A stretch of DNA of 64,000 nucleotides from Sinonovacula constricta (GCA_007844125.1 CM017561.1:62787256-62851255), one strand, 5' to 3'. Positions 10,413 through 23,109 are shown, counted from the first letter of the stretch. Made by a program: numbers and translations. Notes: generated by a model not told the origin, from the sequence alone.

Positions 10413-10628
10413 CTTTTGGCCTTGAATGAGTATCCAGTCTCCATGTTTTTGTCCTATTAAATGCTTTGATAGACTTGAAACTGTTACAAAACTTGCAAAG
10501 GTGCTTGGGCTGTTAAATATTCTTGTTGAGGTGTCAATGTCGACTGGACAAAAGCATTGTTCTTTATTCACAAAATTAGCTGCTAAAAACTCGACGAGAG
10601 CTACAGCGAATAACAAATAAGCCTTCAT
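10413..10628 (-). CDS. First coding exon: signal peptide and Cys-containing N-terminal region (gene 1)
   Basis: A 216-bp exon (72 codons) from ATG at 10628 to donor AAAAG|GTCAGT, exit phase 0. Residues 1-18 (MKAYLLFAVALVEFLAA) form a typical signal peptide: Lys near the start, then a hydrophobic core. After it come CFCPVD, a Ser/Thr-rich stretch and GDWILIQGQK. A splice-acceptor-like TGTTTTCCAG directly precedes the ATG, so a non-coding 5' exon probably lies upstream. I do not recognise the domain. The CxCP and later CxC suggest a small disulfide-linked fold. Confidence 0.78.
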
Positions 10629-10904
10629 CTGGAAAACAATGATATATACTTCAAAGCTTTTATGTGTGATGTATTAATAACAATCAAGTGACACTGTATA
10701 ATCAAATGAATGCTAGTCTTAATATAATACAAAAACAGTCAGCAACCGTGGTGTTGTCAATTAGACGTTGTACACGAGATCCCAGGATCGAGGGTCCGTA
10801 TAATATACCGACCACGAGAGTCATCCGGTAGGTTTATCTACGTACATTGTTTCATAAAATGGAACGGAATACGGCTTCAACCCATGAAGCAATCTGCTAA
10901 ACGT

Positions 10905-11145
10905 GGGCGTTCGTGGTCTAGTGGTTAATACGTTGGACTCCGGATCGGAGGGTTCCCGGGTTCGAACCCCGAAACTGACCACGTGATGTTAGTCCTTGAG
11001 TAAGACTATTTACTGCACATTGCTTCAGGTATTCCGTACCTGAGTACTGGTTCTACCCAGGAAGTAGACAGTCGAGAGGGATTTAAAATAAAAAATTAAA
11101 AATGTATCCCAATCGACTATAAATAAATAGGTTTAAACTAAACTA
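10905..11145 (+). mobile_element. tRNA-derived SINE
   Basis: The head carries pol III promoter boxes: A box TGGTCTAGTGG near 10914-10924 and a perfect B box GGTTCGAACCC at about 10958-10968. The tRNA-like part is followed by a roughly 100-bp unrelated body (containing TACCTGAGTACTGGTTCTACC) and an A/T-rich tail. Mollusc SINEs often have conserved central domains; the family was not determined. The anticodon stem is imperfect, so this is not a functional tRNA gene. Confidence 0.75.
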
Positions 11146-14100
11146 ATATGCTAAGAGGAAGATGAAGTTTGAAATATCGTATTTATTGATCGACTAGACA
11201 CAATTCTATGCTGGTACATATTAAGTCTAATTCAACAATAATATGTAAAGAACATGTGAAACCGCTAAACTAGACGATACAATATTAATAACAACAGATA
11301 GAACAATGGTTTTGAGACAAAAGAAGAAATTTTCTACATGTACCGTCCTATAGCTTATTTTCTGTCCGAAGATGTTAAAAACGTGCGAATGCAAAACATT
11401 AGCCACGGTCGGCGTTCTGTAAAAACTCTTGGTGCGTTCAGGAGATAAGAATGTGTGTCAAAATGCGTGCCGATTATGCAGTTCTTTCATCGACATGTGT
11501 TAGACAGCCATAAAATATGTCAAAGCTGCTAAATCTAGATAGGAATGTTATGGTTGTAAGTTACCATTTTCATGTGGTCTCAATCAACTGTCCGGTCATC
11601 GTGTAACTAACGATTAGCGTCGTTCAAATATAGCCTAAGCCAATCGCCTTTTCTTGAAAACGGCTTTTTATAATATAACGTCATCTTTGAAGGTCTATTA
11701 GTGAATCCTGTACTCTGCTTGATTGACAATGATGTGTCTGATTCAGACATTCCGTCTATGTGGAATCGGCAGTGGTTTGAGCTTATCAAGTGATTGGTAT
11801 ACTTTTGGGGTTTTGCGTCTCATACAGAACAATACTTACAATTAGCCCATACATTCCGCAAAAAATACCGCATAGAAATGCATTGTAATCTATATTAAAA
11901 AATGGAAATCTTCGTCCTTAATCGACATCATTGCTTTTGCTAAGACCTCTTATCATATTCTCAATCCTTGTACCCATAATTTATAACCAGTATTATTAAA
12001 CATAATTGTTAACCTGTTTACATGCACACATATGTTGTAAGCGGTAACAAATGCACGATCAAAATAACTAGATGCTTTGAGTGCGTCGTGTTTATACCGC
12101 AGTTACATCATTTGTTTTAGGTTATGGAACATTTGCTACTAAAAATCGAACAACGGTTATGGATTTTGTGTTATTGTCACATTCACAATAATTTACCAGT
12201 ATCTAGCTGATGCGATTTACCATGACTCTTCCATCATAATCAAAGCAGATGTTATTTGATAGGCATTGGTCATTGTTGTCTGACTTTGTTTTCCTTTTTT
12301 ATATAAATGATTTGATTACACAGAGTAACACAGGCAGAATGGATGCAAGTATTGATCTGACATAACATGTTGTTGACTTACTTTCTTTCTGTTTAGGAAA
12401 GTAATGCTTTCAACAGTATAATACTACATTTTTTGGCATAGTTAATACTTAATTGGACTTGACATAGGAAATGCTTAAGTGATTGTATGGAAAGGCGAGT
12501 TTACAGCATTTGCCTATAGCCTGGAGGCTTCCTTTGATTATCAAGGTAAGCATCCATGTCTTAATTAAGGTCTGTATTTTGTAGCTTTGTAATAATCCAC
12601 AAGGCCATTGACTGGCTCGTAAAGTATCCACAGAATATAAGGGAAAGTAGAGCTCGATTTAAAAAAAAATGAGCGTATATAACTACAGGACTGCGTTGAT
12701 TCTTTCGTACAATGCTAAGCTTAACTCCCGGAATGTGTATATAAAATTTTGGTCATAACGGAATAAAGGTTATTTTTAATAAAGCAGTGGCTGTAATTTT
12801 GTTGTAAATTGCAAGCTTACACGTTTATTTATACTGCCCACATCGATTTTCCTCAAATATTATGACTAAATTCGTTGATGGTGTGGTGGTGTTATGCTAC
12901 GCAATACCTTCTGATCCTTAGCACAAAAACTGTGATGTATAAAACGTGTGTCCAGACGTTGAGAGTTTGCATTTTGGTATAATTAACGGCGCTTCAATTG
13001 TATTCAGAAGCTGTTTAAACGTCCGCTTAATTAATAACTTAGTTTTGATCTAGTGTGACTTTTCCTCGAAATACTTTCCATGTGCAACTATTTATCTTTT
13101 AGTCTGAATATATTGCGTTTCAATATTTAGTATCCCTTTTTCTCGTTTTCAAATGCATTTATGAGGGGAAAATGTTTTGTGATTAGTTTGTAGTATTATT
13201 TAATTGATTAACTGCTGTTTATATATAACGTATTCATACAGTGTGACGCAAACAAGAATGATCAAACATAAAATCAAGAGAAGAGAAAAATGATAATTAT
13301 TTTATGCTCAAATGCAATGTAGTCGTATCCTTATCGACTTCAGAGGAAAAAAATTTTACGATACAAAACAAAACAAAAACAACAACAACAACAGAAAAAA
13401 CAACAACATAAGTCTGATGGTGAAGTGATTATTGAATTTTCGGTGTGATATGTCAAGATCAATTAAATATCCAAGCCAACCTGCTTGAATCTTTCTTTTC
13501 CTATTAAAATGTTTGGACACACACGGTTGTTGACGCCAATTTCTGCTTGTCATTCTTTCTTATTTTATGTAAAGTCTATGTTTCTTTGCTTTGCATATAT
13601 ACAATGTAACAAAAAGCTAACTTGCAAATTTGTGTTTTTAAGAAAATATCATTTGATGAGACGAACCACCAGGATACGATAATTGGTGCTTAAGAATTAT
13701 GTAAATTAAAGTTATTACTCCTTTTTTAAAAACACAAATTCATTTTGTATACCTTTACTGAAAATCATGTTATTTCTACACCTTTCTAAAGAATTCTAGT
13801 TTGTTTCATCGTTGTTAAATTAAGTGATTGTAGATTTTAAAATATAATTTAATCGCCTTGGATGCTTAATACATGCCGCTTTTATCTGATTGTTTTAACG
13901 TAATGCATAATAAAATAGAAATTGTCTCTTCGGGCATTTTAAATGTGTATCTGATCACTTGTTATGGCGAACCCCATCTCAAACTATATAAGCACGTGAA
14001 CTACTGACATAAAATAGACTAGTGACTCCTTTAACGCCTATAATATCGTGGCAATCGAAAAAGACGCGTAAATGTCAAAATGTAAAAGTTTCTGCTGTGT

Positions 14101-14395
14101 GTTGCAGGCAAGAAATCTGCAACATCGGAGCTCTATATCGCATTTATATTACATTTGGTACGAGCATTTCTTCTTCAATGGACATGTTAACGTGCCTGAG
14201 ATCTAAAGATTGGCCGATGAGTAACTAGTTGATATATGTTTGCTTCTCTGAACAGTATATTCCAATATATTTTATTAGCAATTGCATCACATTTATCCGC
14301 CTGCATTGAAAGTCTCTAGACAAGATTTAATAAATCAATAGAAAAAATGTCATTTTCTATATGAATTACAACACATATTCAACTCGAACTAAAGA

Positions 14396-14640
14396 AAAGA
14401 TACACAGTAGATGCAAAAATGACAAAAATGGAAAAAAGGACAACAACAGTTTCCGCCTTAGAACAGTCGGTGAGCTAAAGAAACGGGTTGCTTAAGCCTG
14501 TTTTGTGAATCGCTTCAACCTCGCACCGTCTGATGGTTTTTTCTTTCAAAAGTAACGAACATTTTCTATCAAAATGAAAAAAAAACCCAACAAAACCTAA
14601 CATAACCTTCATCGGAAATTACTAACGGAAGCATCGGCAG
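14396..14640 (+). repeat. Dispersed repeat, copy 1
   Basis: Shares the core 'cgcctt-gaac-gtc ... ttgcttaa-cctg-tttgtg-a-cgct-caacctcgcac' with 16215-16480 and, inverted, with 32335-32510. Non-coding and of unknown class. Confidence 0.6.
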
Positions 14641-15457
14641 CTAATCATGTATCTGAACCGTGTCTGGGATGAGTTGATTGTGCGTTTACTTTTCGACGCC
14701 TAGTCATCTGGTTAGTAATTATCGTCAGTATGTTCAAATTTCTTTACATTGTCTGTCGTTGATTTCGTTTGTCGTGATTTTGCAAACCTTGAAATTTAAA
14801 AGTATGATCTGATATTTATAAGTGTTATTTTTTGCCGAATTCTGTGTAAAACCTGCCTTGAGATAATATATTCCTCAAAACTTACACTTCGCTTTGTGTT
14901 TGGCACATGCATGTTCTTAAAAACTGTAACACAATTATGTGAATCATTTTGCCAAGTCTAGAAATTCATTATGTTTTACGTCTTCTTATTGTGGTATAGT
15001 TTGTTTTGTCAAATACGTATTGACACTGTGCCCCTACATTAGCGACAAGTTTCGCAGACATTTTTCTAACCCCCTAAATTGTTTATTAGTCTAATCCTGG
15101 CTTTAAATTTTAAATGTAAACAAATGGAACTGCAACTGTTGTGTTAAAGAGCAATACGTTTGTCTGTTGGAGTACCAAAAATATGTGCAAAACCTTCTAC
15201 TACCATTATGGTTAGTACATAAAACGATTTATGCCACTTATCATCGGCAGTCTTTGCGTTGTCAAGTGTGTAAACCTCACAGTTCATTCTGGTCAAGGAA
15301 TCTAGCTGTGATCCATAGGGTCTTACAATAAAATAACATCTTCTTGTTTGGATCACATGTTGTTCATTGCCAGTTACACTTGGTTTGTTACAACCATAAC
15401 GTGAAGAGCATGATGATTAAATTTTGAACTCTTTAATCCTTCTCTAATTTATCGTTA

Positions 15458-15571
<114 letters not shown>

Positions 15572-16214
15572 CTAAATTACGCAAATTTTGTTGAATCCTG
15601 CAAAACTATTGACGTCGCTGTCTAGGTAGATGACACTTCACAAATCTTTGTTGTTTTAAGTAACTGTGGATGTCGATTGTAAATTGTACCATGGGCAAGC
15701 TATGTTTGAACCCCATAACCATATAAAGGTTATACAGTTATTATTGTCGATTTGAAATATCACAGATAAGGAGAGTTGTGACATATGTAAGGAATGTCTG
15801 CTCAATTCAAAATACATATCGTAGAATTGCTTCCGTGTAACCCACCGAGCTAAATGCAAAACGTGACATATATTTGCAAATAATTTATACTTAGACATCG
15901 CTAACATATAACCGATTTAAATTTGGATATAAATATTATATTAAACTGAGATAACGGGGTCCCGTTATTTCTCAATCGTGCGTGTTCGTTGCGATAAACG
16001 ATAATCGTGAAAACATGAATTTTTGACATAAATTAACGTCTTCATTTACACATACTTTTTCTGACAGATAGTAACAAAGTGTTATAATTGTTTATTGTTT
16101 CAATTACTGTATGCTCTTATCACTTTGTCAATTGACTCATTGCCTTACCAATAGGTAAATAAGAAAAGGTCCTATCAAAATTTTCACAGATATTTAAATT
16201 TTATCTACCAATAG

Positions 16215-16480
16215 ACAAAGGCAAACAAGGTAAATGCAAATGTGACAAAAACACAGAGACGGGACATAACACACATAAAGAAAAACCATCAGGTATCGCC
16301 TTGGAACGGTCAATCGGCAAAAGGGCCAACTGGGGTGCTTAAACCTGGTTTGTGGAGCGCTCCAACCTCGCACTTCCTAGTTTTTCTAGCAAACAAACAG
16401 TGTAAATAACAACATCCCGTCAAAGTGAAACAACTAACAATAAGCACCTGCATCGGGAGATAAAACAGATACAATGAACT
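16215..16480 (+). repeat. Dispersed repeat, copy 2
   Basis: Best-preserved copy of the family also at 14396-14640 and 32335-32510: 'cgccttggaacggtc', 'ggtgcttaaacctggtttgtgga' and 'ccgtcaaagtgaaacaac' blocks in the same order. The minus-strand open frame here is incidental. Confidence 0.65.
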
Positions 16481-18495
16481 TATGTACATACATAACATAA
16501 GGTTGTAATTTTATTGATAACGATAATTAAAAATAATGGTTAGAAAAAAAGAACAAAAATCACTACCTCGTGTAAAGTTATACACGTACTGTGTAATGTT
16601 AAGGCCGTGTTACATTAAATTTTCTACGCACTTGGCATTAAGAAACGCGAATTACATTCGAGGTTTTTGTGTGTTTGTGGATAAAACAAACAGGTAGCTC
16701 GTGGATTTTAATTGTTGATGAGATTGAAATTCTGGACATTGAATATAGCGCTATAAAATTGCGAAGATAGTTGTGTTTTTGACAGGGTGACCTGCGAAAT
16801 TTGAAGAAATGTTGGGATTGGATGTGGTGTGTTGTTAACTTGTTGTTCATGCTTACGTCTAGAAACTGTGATTTATTAGCACATTTGTCCATATCTGTAT
16901 TTGGTTCGACTAAAGATCGAGCTCTATCTAAACCATTTAATGTTCATCATGTAACGACATTTGATCATCAGGGTCTGTCCTGAGATTAGGCAGATGACCG
17001 AACCTGAGACAGTTACAAATTCAAGATCAATTTCCTTCTCAAAAATGTTCGGATTAAGGCAATATTTTGCCTCGAAATCCTCGTAGCTTATCTCTGCAAC
17101 ACTGCTTGGGTTTTCACACTGATCGTTTCGTCAAAACAGTAGTCCGGCTTAGAGCAGGTGCGCGAATACCTGTTGATAAAGCTCATCTTTATCACACGGG
17201 TTATATCAACCGATATTTACAGAGATGGTGGGATAAATGTCCTTTAAGCCATTTCTCTTATGATGTTAGAGGACATCTCTATTTGTCGTTGTTTTAATCA
17301 ATAAGGAAATAAAAAACATTGCAACATATACCAAAATATGAATAGGTAGAGGTTACATACATTTACATGAACTCAAAATGTAAAAGTAAGAACAAATCAA
17401 TAAGGCCAAGTTGGTCTGTTAATTTTTTTTTTAAAATCGTCCGATATTTTTTCTTTTGACTATTACTTATCTGTCAGCACTGTATATTCAAGAATTCTTT
17501 TTGTTAGATAAACATAAACAGTCAGAACTGCGTTATAGATTTTACTTTGCCCTTTTCGTTTTTTTAACATTTTAATATTTATATTTAAATCTATCTAGGA
17601 TAAATATATATTATAGTCCTAAGCTTATCTTGCTGAATATTAAAATTCTTTAAAAAATTGCTTTAATTATCATATGATTCTTTACAATCATGCCGGGATG
17701 CATGGCTATTTATGAGTAGTGTTTAGGATCCTTTCTTTGCTTAACGTGAAATCGTCATTATATAGTAGAGTCAAACATAAAATCGAATTAGAGCCACATT
17801 TCCTAAACTAGCACTTACATATGAAATTTTGGTTCTGAAACCTTATCTATAATTTTTTATCGTTCAAACTTCATGGATTACTGCTCTTGTCTAGTTACTT
17901 CTTATGTGCTGTTTTAATTCGACCATGTTATTAGCTTATGATCTTCTTGGAAGAAATAGCTTCCGTGTACTGAGATCTTCATAACTGTTTGCTGTGGTAA
18001 TGTCACGTTTTACCAGTTTCTCTGCCAAAATGCATACGAATCAACATTGTCTCCAGTTATCTCGACCCTGTTTGGCCACTGTACACAGTTATAATGTACT
18101 CGTATACATATTCCCAGTCACTGTACTAAATTTAAAACATTTTCCTTTTCTTTTAAACGGTGTTTAACTACGATCGTCTTCCACAGATTATCCTAAATGT
18201 TCTATTATGTCCCATCGATAGTAAAAGAAGAAAACATTTTTCCCACTGTCCACCAATATTTACGATTTTAACCTTACATACTGTCACAAAGACTTGACTT
18301 TTTGTTAATTATTATTCCTACAAGGCAATGCTGACTTAACCTGCTATGTCTTAATTGGTTTGGTAAATAGTTTATACATTTATCTGTAGTCTTTACATAA
18401 AAACCGGAAAGCGTCAAAACTGGCCAGTTGCATCTTTTTTCTTTTCTTTTTTTCCTTGGCTACAATTAAGGAAGCTAGAAGTCAGCTGTAACGAT

Positions 18496-18501
18496 TTTAT
18501 T
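18496..18501 (-). terminator. Candidate poly(A) signal of gene 2
   Basis: AATAAA on the minus strand (tttatt on plus), about 365 bases past the gene 2 stop. No closer canonical hexamer was noticed. Confidence 0.35.
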
Positions 18502-18862
18502 GTAATTTAAACACATGAATTACAATCTAAAAATGACAACACCAACACTGTTTTTGAGATGAATACTTTACTTCCACCAATCACAAATTTTAAAAAAAGA
18601 AAATATAATTAAAAAGTCTGCATACTACAAGAGCTTTACTGACTTACTTGTGCAATTCAGAAACTGCATTTTGAAATCTGATGATTTGTGGCAGTTTATA
18701 ACATTTTTAGGAATTAATACAATACAAATTGACACTTAGTTTTAAATGTATACAAAATTAAACAAATAAAAAGAACAAATATTGTCAAAACTGTTCAAAA
18801 TTGGAACAATTTAAGGTCGTGTAGCTCATGGTTGAGCTGTATAGAGGTCGGCTCTGTCCGGC

Positions 18863-19013
18863 CTAATTGGCCTGTTGCACAGACTTGTTCACACAGCAGT
18901 ATGTACAGTTCATTGCAACGTTGTAGATCTGGTTTTCATCGAAGTTCATGCAACGGTCATTATCACTGGTACCTGCAAGCCAGTCAATCTTGCAGTCTCG
19001 CTCAATTCCGCAC
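18863..19013 (-). CDS. C-terminal exon of gene 2: second half of a Ly6/uPAR-like Cys-rich domain
   Basis: Acceptor ATTATTCAG, phase 2 entry, ending at TAG (18863-18865). It reads CGIERDCKIDWLAG, then RCMNF and NCTYCCVNKS before ending VQQAN. Ly6/uPAR domains end in CC-x4-CN. Here the CC is present but V-Q sits where C-N is expected. A CN reading exists one base out of frame, followed by a short hydrophilic tail, so a one-base shift or a diverged end is possible. The Cys spacing is compatible with the fold; the assignment is by pattern only. Confidence 0.7.
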
Positions 19014-19584
19014 CTGAATAATATAAACGAACGTGATTTATTTCTAGAAGTAATTTTGCAGACATAGTATGTCATCGGGAAAAACATTTGTTCAACAAAC
19101 AATGTATGCGTTTCGAGAGATACAAATTATCAGGTCTGTTTATTTTTTGCCAAAATACATTTTCAACTAGCGGAAAGCAGACGTGTTGTTTTTACAACAG
19201 GATAGCGAGTGAATGCCACACTCCGTAGTTCTTAAACAAAAGTAGTTTGTGAATAATATGCTGATGTTTATTCTTTTACCGCTGCAATAAATTTTCGTTA
19301 TAGTTACATATAGGTTATAGGCCAGAAAAGCTGGCATGGTATCATAGTTTTGCTCTATAAAAATATAAATTAACAATAACATTGTCGTATATCTAACTAT
19401 ATGCACATGTCGTAAATAGCAAGAATATACGCAAATTGTTAAAAATTTATCTTACAATGCCTGGTGTTCGCAGAGACATTTTTTCCCAAAAGGTATATGT
19501 ACCTTTTTCTGATTTTGGGCAAGTAATTGTCGTCGCTGTTTAATCACAAATAAGCTAATTATTAACTGTACACATATTACACAC

Positions 19585-19720
19585 CTTCGTTTAACATATC
19601 TCACTCCGAAGATATCATTTCGCATTTCATTTACACAATACGGATACGGACAGCTGCTTTCCTCAAACATGGCATCACAATATTGCTCACTTACACTGCC
19701 ACAAACGTTGCACTTGAAAT
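19585..19720 (-). CDS. First half of the Ly6/uPAR-like domain (gene 2)
   Basis: A 136-bp exon, acceptor CTTTTGCAG, donor AG|GTGTGT, phase 1 in and 2 out. It reads FKCNVCGSVSEQYC, SSCPYPYCVNE and VRYVKR. The opening CxxC followed by spaced Cys and CV fits a Ly6/uPAR (three-finger) domain start. Joined with 18863-19013 it gives RCGIERDC without a frame break. The longer open frame beyond the donor is intron. Confidence 0.75.
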
Positions 19721-19827
19721 CTGCAAAAGTCATTTCATTAAAACAGATTTTGGGAAAAGTATTTTTTTTTCTTCGAAGCTTTAATACCAGAGCCACACAC
19801 ACGCGCATATGTACACACAAGAACACA

Positions 19828-19993
19828 CCTACCTACCTACCTACCTACCTACCTACCTACCTACCTACCTACCTACCTACCTACCTACCTACCTACCTAC
19901 CTACCTACCTACAAACCTACCTACCTACCTACCTACCTACCTACCTACCTACCTACCTACCTACCTACCTACCTACCTATCTACCTACCTACA
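19828..19993. repeat. (CTAC)n microsatellite
   Basis: About 165 bases of a tetranucleotide repeat with interruptions near 19912 and 19980. It lies in the intron before the Ly6/uPAR-like domain and produces the spurious TYLP open frames. Confidence 0.97.
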
Positions 19994-20474
19994 TTAGTGC
20001 ATGCAGCACGCACGCAGGCACGCACACATACATACATAGGAACTTGGAATGTGATTTTATCTGGCTTTCCACTGTCATAACAGTGAAAGGATAATGGATT
20101 GGGAGAAGGTAGTGGGGTGCAACGTTAAAATAAACTAAACATAGTCTTAGGCTACATTGCTATCATGAAATCGGTGGAGATTTTAGTGCTACTGAGTTCA
20201 GTTAGCCCATGTGAATTAGGCATAATGTGACTAATTGTTTTATGACTTCTCCACTATGACGCCTCTGCAGATAGTACCCAGCTCACAGCAGGGTGATGTC
20301 TTTGAGGTAGGACCGTGGTACATTTAAGAACGCTAATTCAAGTGCCTTAAAGATATAGTCACAGTGATCTTTCGACATTTTAGCAACTATATGAATCAGA
20401 ATTATACAATCTGGTTTTGGCGTTTATAGTATTACAGGTTTTGGGAAAGTATACTGTGATTAAAGTGACGCAGG

Positions 20475-20580
20475 TACAAAATGGTGATCAGGCTGCTTAA
20501 ACATTAAAACATATTACTTTGAACAGTTAAATTGGTAGCGGTGGGGAAATTAATCGATATATAATTGATTAAAAAGCGTA
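20475..20580 (-). repeat. Duplicated relic of a linker exon and its flanks
   Basis: Resembles 20925-21080: both carry 'ca-gct-cttaaa ... aaaaca--ttactttgaac-gtta', a Gly/Cys-rich plus-strand stretch and 'ttaatcgatatat'. The minus strand still reads PTATNLTVQ before a GTAATA, but no AG acceptor precedes it, so it is probably not spliced in. Confidence 0.55.
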
Positions 20581-20963
20581 TTTAAGCAACCTGAAAAAGT
20601 GGAAGAAAAATGGAAACACTTTGTTAACCACAATAAAACTAGATTCAAATATTACCCCTGATCAGTAGATAATGTTTGTAAATATGTCCTTAAAATGTGT
20701 GATTGCATAAGATTGGAATTATCAAAATCATTGCAGTGGATTTCAAATATGTCGCAAGCCTTCAGAAATTCATACAAACTAGTAATGGTTTTAACTACAC
20801 ATGCAGTATACGCCACGTGTGACTATATATGTCAGAAATAAACAGAATACCAATTTGCTTAAAGTAATGTTATAATTTAAATAAGTATACAGTAAGGGGA
20901 AAGTGGAAATGTAAGGCAGAGTCATAACGGCGACCAGGCTACTTAAAAGATAAAACAACTTAC

Positions 20964-20996
20964 TTTGAACTGTTACGGGGGAGGCGGTGGTGGTGG
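20964..20996 (-). CDS. Thr-rich linker exon 4 (gene 2)
   Basis: A 33-bp exon, acceptor TATAATCACAG, donor A|GTAAGT, phase 1-1, reading TTTASPVTVQ. It has no Cys. Thr/Ser/Pro composition suggests an O-glycosylated spacer ahead of the C-terminal domain. It is very short, so its inclusion rests on phase and splice sites. Confidence 0.6.
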
Positions 20997-21419
20997 CTGT
21001 GATTATAATGAAAATACACAATTGAGTTTTTAACTTGTTCTTTCGGAAAAGAAACCTTAATCGATATATATTAATTCCATGACGTCGTCAAATATTAATT
21101 TTGAATTTCATTGTAATGGTCTTGCCCAGTCTGTAAATCACAAGTGACGAGTACCGAGAAGTATGAATAGTATATGTCTGCAAAAGTTGATGTTGAGTCT
21201 CATTTAATCTTACTATATAGCAGTTGTTAAAGTTTATATTTAATCGCTTTTTATCATTAGAAAGTTTTCCTATTATACTATTGTTAGTTGGCCTTATTGT
21301 TGAAAACAATGAAATAGCAATCAATAGCCGGCAAAGTGTGTTTACAAAACGTATTTATCACATAACGTCACACATGCACATAAATATAGTTCACATGTGA
21401 GAAAAATAAGATCTCAACA

Positions 21420-22040
21420 CTAATGTGACTAACAATCGTCTGTACAAGTTTAATGAAATAGTTATCAATAAAATGGAGGATTTTTCCGTCAAGAGATTGC
21501 TCAAAAGATAACAACGACAGAACTACCATATAAACATTGTCATCACAGTTATCTCAAATTAACACTCAACTACACATCGATATCAATCATCCATGCATGT
21601 TTTAATAAGTTGTGGTTTTGAAGTAATAGAGTTATTGTTAATATCATGATCTGTATAATAAAAAACTGAGTAAGGCAGTTATAAACAGTAAATTTTGAGA
21701 TGTATAATTAATCACCTTTATGCAAAACTATACATCAGTATCAATAATTCCTGCAAGTTTGATGAAATTTTGTTAAAAATAGAAAGCGACAGGGGTATCC
21801 ACCCAATCTTAAGTCAATAAAGCTGACACATGATAACAACTTCAGAACAAATCCAGATATTTTTTTCACCGAAATCCAAAATAAGACATCAATTTACGGA
21901 AGAAGATTTATAGACATTCAAATTTATAATTATGAAGGCGTTTTCCGCACATGTAACTGCCAACAGACGGACGGACAGAAGGACAGGCGGAAAGACGGAC
22001 GGACGAGCGTACAATGCGCGAAAGCCATAAAACAACCCTT
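21420..22040 (+). mobile_element. Candidate pearl-like element (tandem core plus ACGG-type tract)
   Basis: Three diverged units ('actacacatcgatatcaat-atccatgcatgtttt' and similar) lie near 21440, 21570 and 21725. They are followed by a degenerate ACGGACGG tract at about 21965-22010. Bivalve pearl elements have this layout of core repeats followed by a tetranucleotide tract. Ends were not defined. Confidence 0.45.
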
Positions 22041-22204
22041 CAGAGATATACAACTCAGTTAAGAATTACGTGATTCCATTAATTCTTACAAAGCAAGGAG
22101 TTGGTATAACTGACTAATGCCGATTGTGTCCATCAATATATCAGCTTTATCAGTTGTCTGATCAGTGTCCTTAGTATTTAGTTTATTTTCAAGCAACCAC
22201 AAAC

Positions 22205-22291
22205 CTTGCGTTGTTGTTGTTGGCGTTGTCGGCACTGTTACTGCAGGTGACGTCGAGACCGGTGTGGAACCATGAACATGTGTTGTATGAC
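22205..22291 (-). CDS. Thr/Pro-rich linker exon 3 (gene 2)
   Basis: An 87-bp exon (29 codons), acceptor ATAAATTTAG, donor AAG|GTTTGT, phase 1-1. It reads HTTHVHGSTPVSTSP, then a run of Thr and Pro ending TTTTQ. It has no Cys. A mucin-like spacer is inferred. Confidence 0.75.
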
Positions 22292-23055
22292 CTAAATTTA
22301 TAATTATTAATCACGTTCAAAACATTTATAGTTATATATGTATCCAAAAGATGTATTAGGCAAAAAAAAAGATAGTATATGGTAAATTTCACGCATGCAC
22401 TTTTTATTACATAAGTTTAGAAAAGTCTCGTTTTATTTAAATGTCCTTTAATTGCACATTGACACATACAATGCAAGATTCATATATAGTGTTAACTGTT
22501 ACGCATAAACCGGTTAACACGGCACCTAAAATATAAAGGCATTTTACCATTGGTATTTCTAGAAAGGAAATGAGCAGAAGTGTCAAGTTCATTTTTACCA
22601 ACGTCTAACGTGCAAAACATAAGTGAACGGTTACACTTCCAGTAACAGTTTAATCTATATTGCCTTTTATAATTTCCGAAGAGTATATTGTCAATTATAT
22701 TGATTATGTGAAGACTGCTTTTGTTCTTTCAAAGGTATTACTCAGCTATCCACAAATGTAAGGTGGCATGGTATATTTTGCTAAGTGGTTTAAGAGGTTT
22801 ATCCTTTTACTTTAATCAATAAATAAATAAAAACTACGGGGTTTGGGATTTTTTTTATAAAAACTACTCAATATAAAAAATATACCATTTCACATTTGTG
22901 TTTCTCCATCAATACAGTTATACATGGTTTAAATGAGTTATTTATTCTCATCAGCTAATGACTCAATGAAAGACATTATATGTCGATCATTTATGTACAC
23001 ATTGTAAGTTACATAGGCATTTTTAAAACAGCACCCTCAATAATAAAAGCCATAC

Positions 23056-23109
23056 CTGTATTTGGCGTGTGAGCGTCTGTCAAAACAGTTGTTAAAAGAT
23101 CACCAAGAT
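23056..23109 (-). CDS. Linker exon 2 (gene 2)
   Basis: A 54-bp exon, acceptor TTACATTTTAG, donor CAG|GTATGG, phase 1-1, reading LGDLLTTVLTDAHTPNT. It ends in the same PNT-G|GTAT motif as linker 1. Confidence 0.7.

Larger units (their letters stand above)
1..10628 (-). other. Gene 1: secreted multi-TSP1 protein, 5' complete, 3' end beyond the window
   Basis: Span of a gene read from 10628 toward position 1. Twelve exon pieces plus a partial one join in a consistent frame: signal-peptide exon, short N-terminal exon, linker exon, then nine TSP1 repeats (one split over two exons, one frameshifted, the last cut by the window edge). All TSP1 borders are phase 1 except inside the split repeat. TSP1 modules are extracellular three-stranded domains with a Trp ladder and three disulfides, usually in matrix or adhesion proteins. 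Similar proteins are often named hemicentin-like, coadhesin-like or SCO-spondin-like; no orthologue is claimed here. Two introns need GC donors and one exon carries two frameshifts, so the gene may be decaying or may skip that exon. Confidence 0.8.

Noticed and set aside
10905..10985. Functional tRNA-Arg gene
   Set aside because: B box and T-arm are good, but the anticodon stem has a mismatch and the sequence continues into a SINE body with an A/T-rich tail.
19669..20094. 141-aa plus-strand frame with repeated TYLP
   Set aside because: It is translation of the (CTAC)n microsatellite.
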